This document shows, piece by piece, positions 61,835 through 64,000 of a DNA stretch of 64,000 bases (position 1 is its first letter; each line of letters starts with the position of its first letter). The notes under the pieces were generated by a model. The model searched no databases. It was not told the origin of the DNA and was given only the letters and a program-made list of their open reading frames with translations. Made by a program: the position numbers and the translations under genes. Source of the DNA: Microbacteriaceae bacterium (lineage in GTDB: Bacteria > Actinomycetota > Actinomycetes > Actinomycetales > Microbacteriaceae); NCBI GenBank assembly GCA_019638805.1, contig JAHBTA010000001.1, positions 669,408 to 733,407 of the forward strand, written 5' to 3'.

Positions 61835-62328
61835 TCACTCCGGAAGGGTACCCGCACCGCGCCCGGGCAGCTCGCCCAGCCGGGTCAGGTGCTCCACCAC
61901 GTGGATGCCCATCCGGTGTGCAGCAGTACGGCCGCACCGCGCAGATCGCGGTCGAGGAACACCTCGGCCGGGATGTCGCGGCGACCGTCGCCGCCCGGCG
62001 CCACGTCGGTCAGGTGGAAGACCTCGGCAGGCAGATCCACCATGGTCGCCAGGTCGAGCCCGGCCAGGTCGGCGCCCTCGGCATAGCGGTGGTACGGGCT
62101 GTCGAGGTAGGTGCCCGTGTTGCCGATGAGCTCGATGACGTCCATGGCGAACTCGGTGCCCGGCGCGTACCGCTCGCGCGACGCCTCGCGCGTCAGGTGC
62201 GGCACGATGCGCGGGGCGGGCAGACCCGGGTAGGTCACGAGACCGTCACGGATGACGTGGCTGAGATCCACCACCCGGCGCGCGGATGCGGGGGTCGCCG
62301 CCTCGATCCCTCCCAAGGTCTCAGGCAC
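61835..62328 (-). pseudogene. Cyclase-family (kynurenine formamidase-like) gene with internal deletion
   Basis: The open frame gives 147 residues, starting at GTG: VVDLSHVIRDGLVTYPGLPAP, IELIGNTGTYLDSPYHRY and AAVLLHTGW, all landmarks of the cyclase family (PF04199), whose members have about 210-260 residues. The frame then ends at once. In the next frame, starting exactly at this point, the DNA reads GIHVVEHLTRLGELPG, which is the C-terminal motif of the same family. The middle part, with the usual second metal/active-site region, is missing. It is a deletion plus frame change, so the product is very likely inactive. Confidence 0.75.
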
Positions 62329-63643
62329 GAGCGGTCCTTCTCGCCCTCGCCCGCCGGATCACCGTCACCGCGATCGCGACCACGGCGAACCCGGCCGGGA
62401 GCACGAGGTGCCAGCCGGCCAGCACGACCAGGCCCGCGCACAGGACCACCGAGACCAGCGCCATCCACCAGCCGACCGAGAAGCGCGGCAGCAGCCGCAC
62501 GGCGGCGAACGTGCCCACCGTGTAGATCGCCACCATCGAGCTCGTGTGGATGAGGATGAACGTCGCCAGGTCGATCCGGAACGCGAAGAACGCGCCCACG
62601 TAGATCACCATGAGGGCCGCGAACAGGGCGAGGGCGCGTCGGGGAACCTCCCCGGCATCCGCACCCTTCGCGAACCAGCGCGGCAGGTGGCCGTCCCGTC
62701 CGAGCGAGGCGCCCAGGTTCGCGAACGCGGGCAGGTAGGCGTTGAGCACGCCGACCACGACGATGCCCGCGATGATGCCGACGATGAGCGGGCCGACTCC
62801 GGGCAGCGTGATGGCGACCAGGTCGATGAGCGGCACGGCGCTGCTGGGCTCGTCGGCGCCGAGAACCGCGATGGTCGCGATCTGCAGGGCGAGGTAGGCC
62901 ACCCCGACGACGCCGACCGCGATCGCGGTCGCGAGCGGGATGGTGCGACTCGGGTTGCGGAACTCGGCGGCGATGTGCGTCACGGCCTCCCATCCGGCGA
63001 CGGCCCACACGAAGAGGCTGATGGCGACCCCGACGCCGGCCCAGCCGTGCGGCAGGAAGGGCGCGAATTGCGCGGGCTCCGCGGCGGGGACGGCGCTGGC
63101 CACCACGATGACGACGATGACCACGAGCAGGGCGGAGAGCACGAGCTGCACGGTTCCGCTGACGCGCAGGCCGAACGCGGCGAGGATGAAGGTCGCCACC
63201 AGGAAGGCGAGTCCGATCACCGGCACCAGGCCGCGGGGCAGGCCCAGAGCGGCCACCACGTTCTCGCCGCCGAGCGACGCCACGACGGGCGCTCCGAAGG
63301 CCACCCCGAAGAAGAACCAGTACCCGGTCGCGCGCGCGGCGGTCTCGCCGAGCGCGAGCCGCACGAAGGTCGCGACGCCCCCGGCGTCGGGGTAGCGCGC
63401 GGCGAGGGCGGCGAAGGTGCCGGCCAGCGGGATGGAGAGCAGCACGACGGCCGCGACCGCGAGGACGGCGGCCGGACCGGCGGCGTCGGCGGCGAGGCCG
63501 GGCAGGACGAGGATGCCGGTTCCCAGCACGGCAGCGATGTACAGGGCGGATGCCGGGGCCAGCCCGATGCTGCCGTGTCGCGTCAGTGCCGCGTCGGCAT
63601 CCGGGGCGGGGGAGGGCGTCGCGACGGGCTCGCTGGTGGGCAC
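62321..63643 (-). CDS. APC-family amino acid permease
   Basis: A 440-residue transporter with about twelve membrane helices. IAAVLGTGILVLPGLAADAAGP carries the family's broken helix 1 (cut: LGTGILVLPGLA), and helix 6 is found at SLFVWAVAGWEAVTHIAAEFRNPSRTIP (cut: AEFRNPSRTIP). It imports or exchanges amino acids; resemblance to the YjeH-like subgroup is possible. The GTG is 6 nt after CAGACT (leaderless type). The cyclase pseudogene overlaps its end by 8 nt, so both were once an operon. Confidence 0.9.
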   Translation of the reverse strand: MPTSEPVATPSPAPDADAALTRHGSIGLAPASALYIAAVLGTGILVLPGLAADAAGPAAVLAVAAVVLLSIPLAGTFAALAARYPDAGGVATFVRLALGETAARATGYWFFFGVAFGAPVVASLGGENVVAALGLPRGLVPVIGLAFLVATFILAAFGLRVSGTVQLVLSALLVVIVVIVVASAVPAAEPAQFAPFLPHGWAGVGVAISLFVWAVAGWEAVTHIAAEFRNPSRTIPLATAIAVGVVGVAYLALQIATIAVLGADEPSSAVPLIDLVAITLPGVGPLIVGIIAGIVVVGVLNAYLPAFANLGASLGRDGHLPRWFAKGADAGEVPRRALALFAALMVIYVGAFFAFRIDLATFILIHTSSMVAIYTVGTFAAVRLLPRFSVGWWMALVSVVLCAGLVVLAGWHLVLPAGFAVVAIAVTVIRRARARRTARA

Positions 63644-63773
63644 GGTTCCAGTCTGACGCCCGGCGGCGACATGCGAGATCGGGTTCCTGCCACCGGGGCG
63701 GGGGATGGTGCCAGGGGTCCTCTCCTTCACTGGAGGGGTGTTCGAGGTTCTTTCCACATCTTCGGGGTTTCGG

Positions 63774-63779
63774 TAGAAT
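63774..63779 (+). promoter_or_regulatory. -10 box TAGAAT before the HNH/DUF222 gene
   Basis: TAGAAT lies 29 nt before the ATG. A CTCTTGTGG stretch stands between them as weak ribosome site. DUF222/HNH genes of this group often have this AT-rich box in otherwise GC-rich surroundings. Confidence 0.4.
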
Positions 63780-63808
63780 GTGTGTTCCTCTTGTGGCAGA
63801 CTCGGTGT

Positions 63809-64000
63809 ATGACGATTTCTCTCCTGGCTGGTGGTGGTGTGGCGGTGCCGGTGGTGCCTGCTGTGCCGTCGCCGGGTGCGCTGCGGGCGCTGGGGGATGA
63901 GGAGCTCATGTCGCTGCAGACCCGGCTCGCGCACGCGCGGCGCCGGGTGGATGCTTCATCGGCTGCGGTGGCGGGCGAACTGGCCCGGCGTTCGGCCCGC
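63809..64000 (+). CDS. HNH endonuclease/DUF222-domain protein (5' part only)
   Basis: Sixty-four residues are visible before the window ends. After a Gly/Val/Pro-rich start, LGDEELMSLQTRLAHARRRVD and SAAVAGELARRSAR match the opening helices of the DUF222 domain that precedes an HNH nuclease in a large actinobacterial protein family, present in many copies per genome in Microbacteriaceae. Function is unknown; they are often seen as intron-like or 13E12-repeat elements. Confidence 0.75.
   Translation, partial: MTISLLAGGGVAVPVVPAVPSPGALRALGDEELMSLQTRLAHARRRVDASSAAVAGELARRSAR

Overview
The window looks like a chromosomal segment of a high-GC actinobacterium, most likely Microbacteriaceae (a Microbacterium-like genus). 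I infer this from the very high GC and the order dnaX-recR-HAD phosphatase-lysC-asd. Other signs are a choice-of-anchor G surface protein, a DUF222-type HNH endonuclease start at the right edge, and many genes whose start codon lies 6-8 nt after a TANNNT -10 box (probable leaderless mRNAs). No species name can be given from sequence alone.

Layout. (1) 1-12.1 kb: a catabolic cluster of unknown substrate. A polar-amino-acid-type ABC importer is combined with a RidA-like protein, two amidohydrolases, a Gfo/Idh/MocA oxidoreductase, a FAH-family hydrolase, a DapA-family lyase, a beta-hydroxyacid dehydrogenase, a threonine-synthase-like PLP enzyme and a phosphotriesterase-like lactonase, plus a GntR/FCD regulator. 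A shared 10-bp motif (TGYAGCATGT) lies in all three control regions, so the cluster looks like one regulon. (2) 12.2-22.1 kb: mostly core genes: an FMN hydroxyacid oxidase, asd, lysC, a HAD phosphatase, recR, dnaX, a cell-wall-anchored protein, the small SRP RNA, tRNA-Ser(GGA) and a membrane protein. (3) 22.2-34.2 kb: an oligopeptide-type ABC importer with a permease-ATPase fusion, an NHL beta-propeller protein, a GH78 alpha-L-rhamnosidase, L-rhamnonate dehydratase (rhmD) and an MDR dehydrogenase, divergent from an AraC regulator. (4) 34.3-46.1 kb: a decayed CocE/NonD hydrolase, then a second sugar-acid cluster (2-hydroxyacid dehydrogenase, enolase-superfamily dehydratase, L-rhamnose mutarotase rhaM, Gfo/Idh, DapA-like, TIM-barrel isomerase, GntR, FAH) and a split transketolase with an IclR regulator. 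(5) 46.1-53.0 kb: a LacI regulator divergent from rhaI, a fused rhamnulose-1-phosphate aldolase/short-chain dehydrogenase, rhaB and an L-lactate dehydrogenase. (6) 53.1-64 kb: GNAT, Bcr/CflA MFS, GH1 beta-glucosidase, ROK regulator, xylA, xylB, a sugar-binding lipoprotein, a cyclase pseudogene, an APC permease and the start of an HNH/DUF222 gene.

How it fits together. Regions 3-5 suggest one bacterium equipped with two L-rhamnose routes. The phosphorylative route is RhaI, RhaB, aldolase/dehydrogenase and LldD, ending in DHAP and pyruvate. The second is a non-phosphorylative route through L-rhamnonate (RhmD, with candidate lactonase, dehydrogenase and FAH or DapA-type end enzymes). An alpha-L-rhamnosidase, an importer and a mutarotase could feed both. 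This points to use of plant rhamnosides or pectin fragments, and xylA/xylB and the GH1 enzyme fit the same diet. Region 1 has a similar enzyme toolbox (FAH, DapA, Gfo/Idh, hydroxyacid dehydrogenase, GntR) but an amino-acid-type importer and PLP chemistry, and is the best candidate for an undescribed pathway. Decay marks (CocE remnant, internally deleted cyclase, a 3' gene fragment at 22.1 kb) and palindromic repeats show that the accessory regions have been rearranged.
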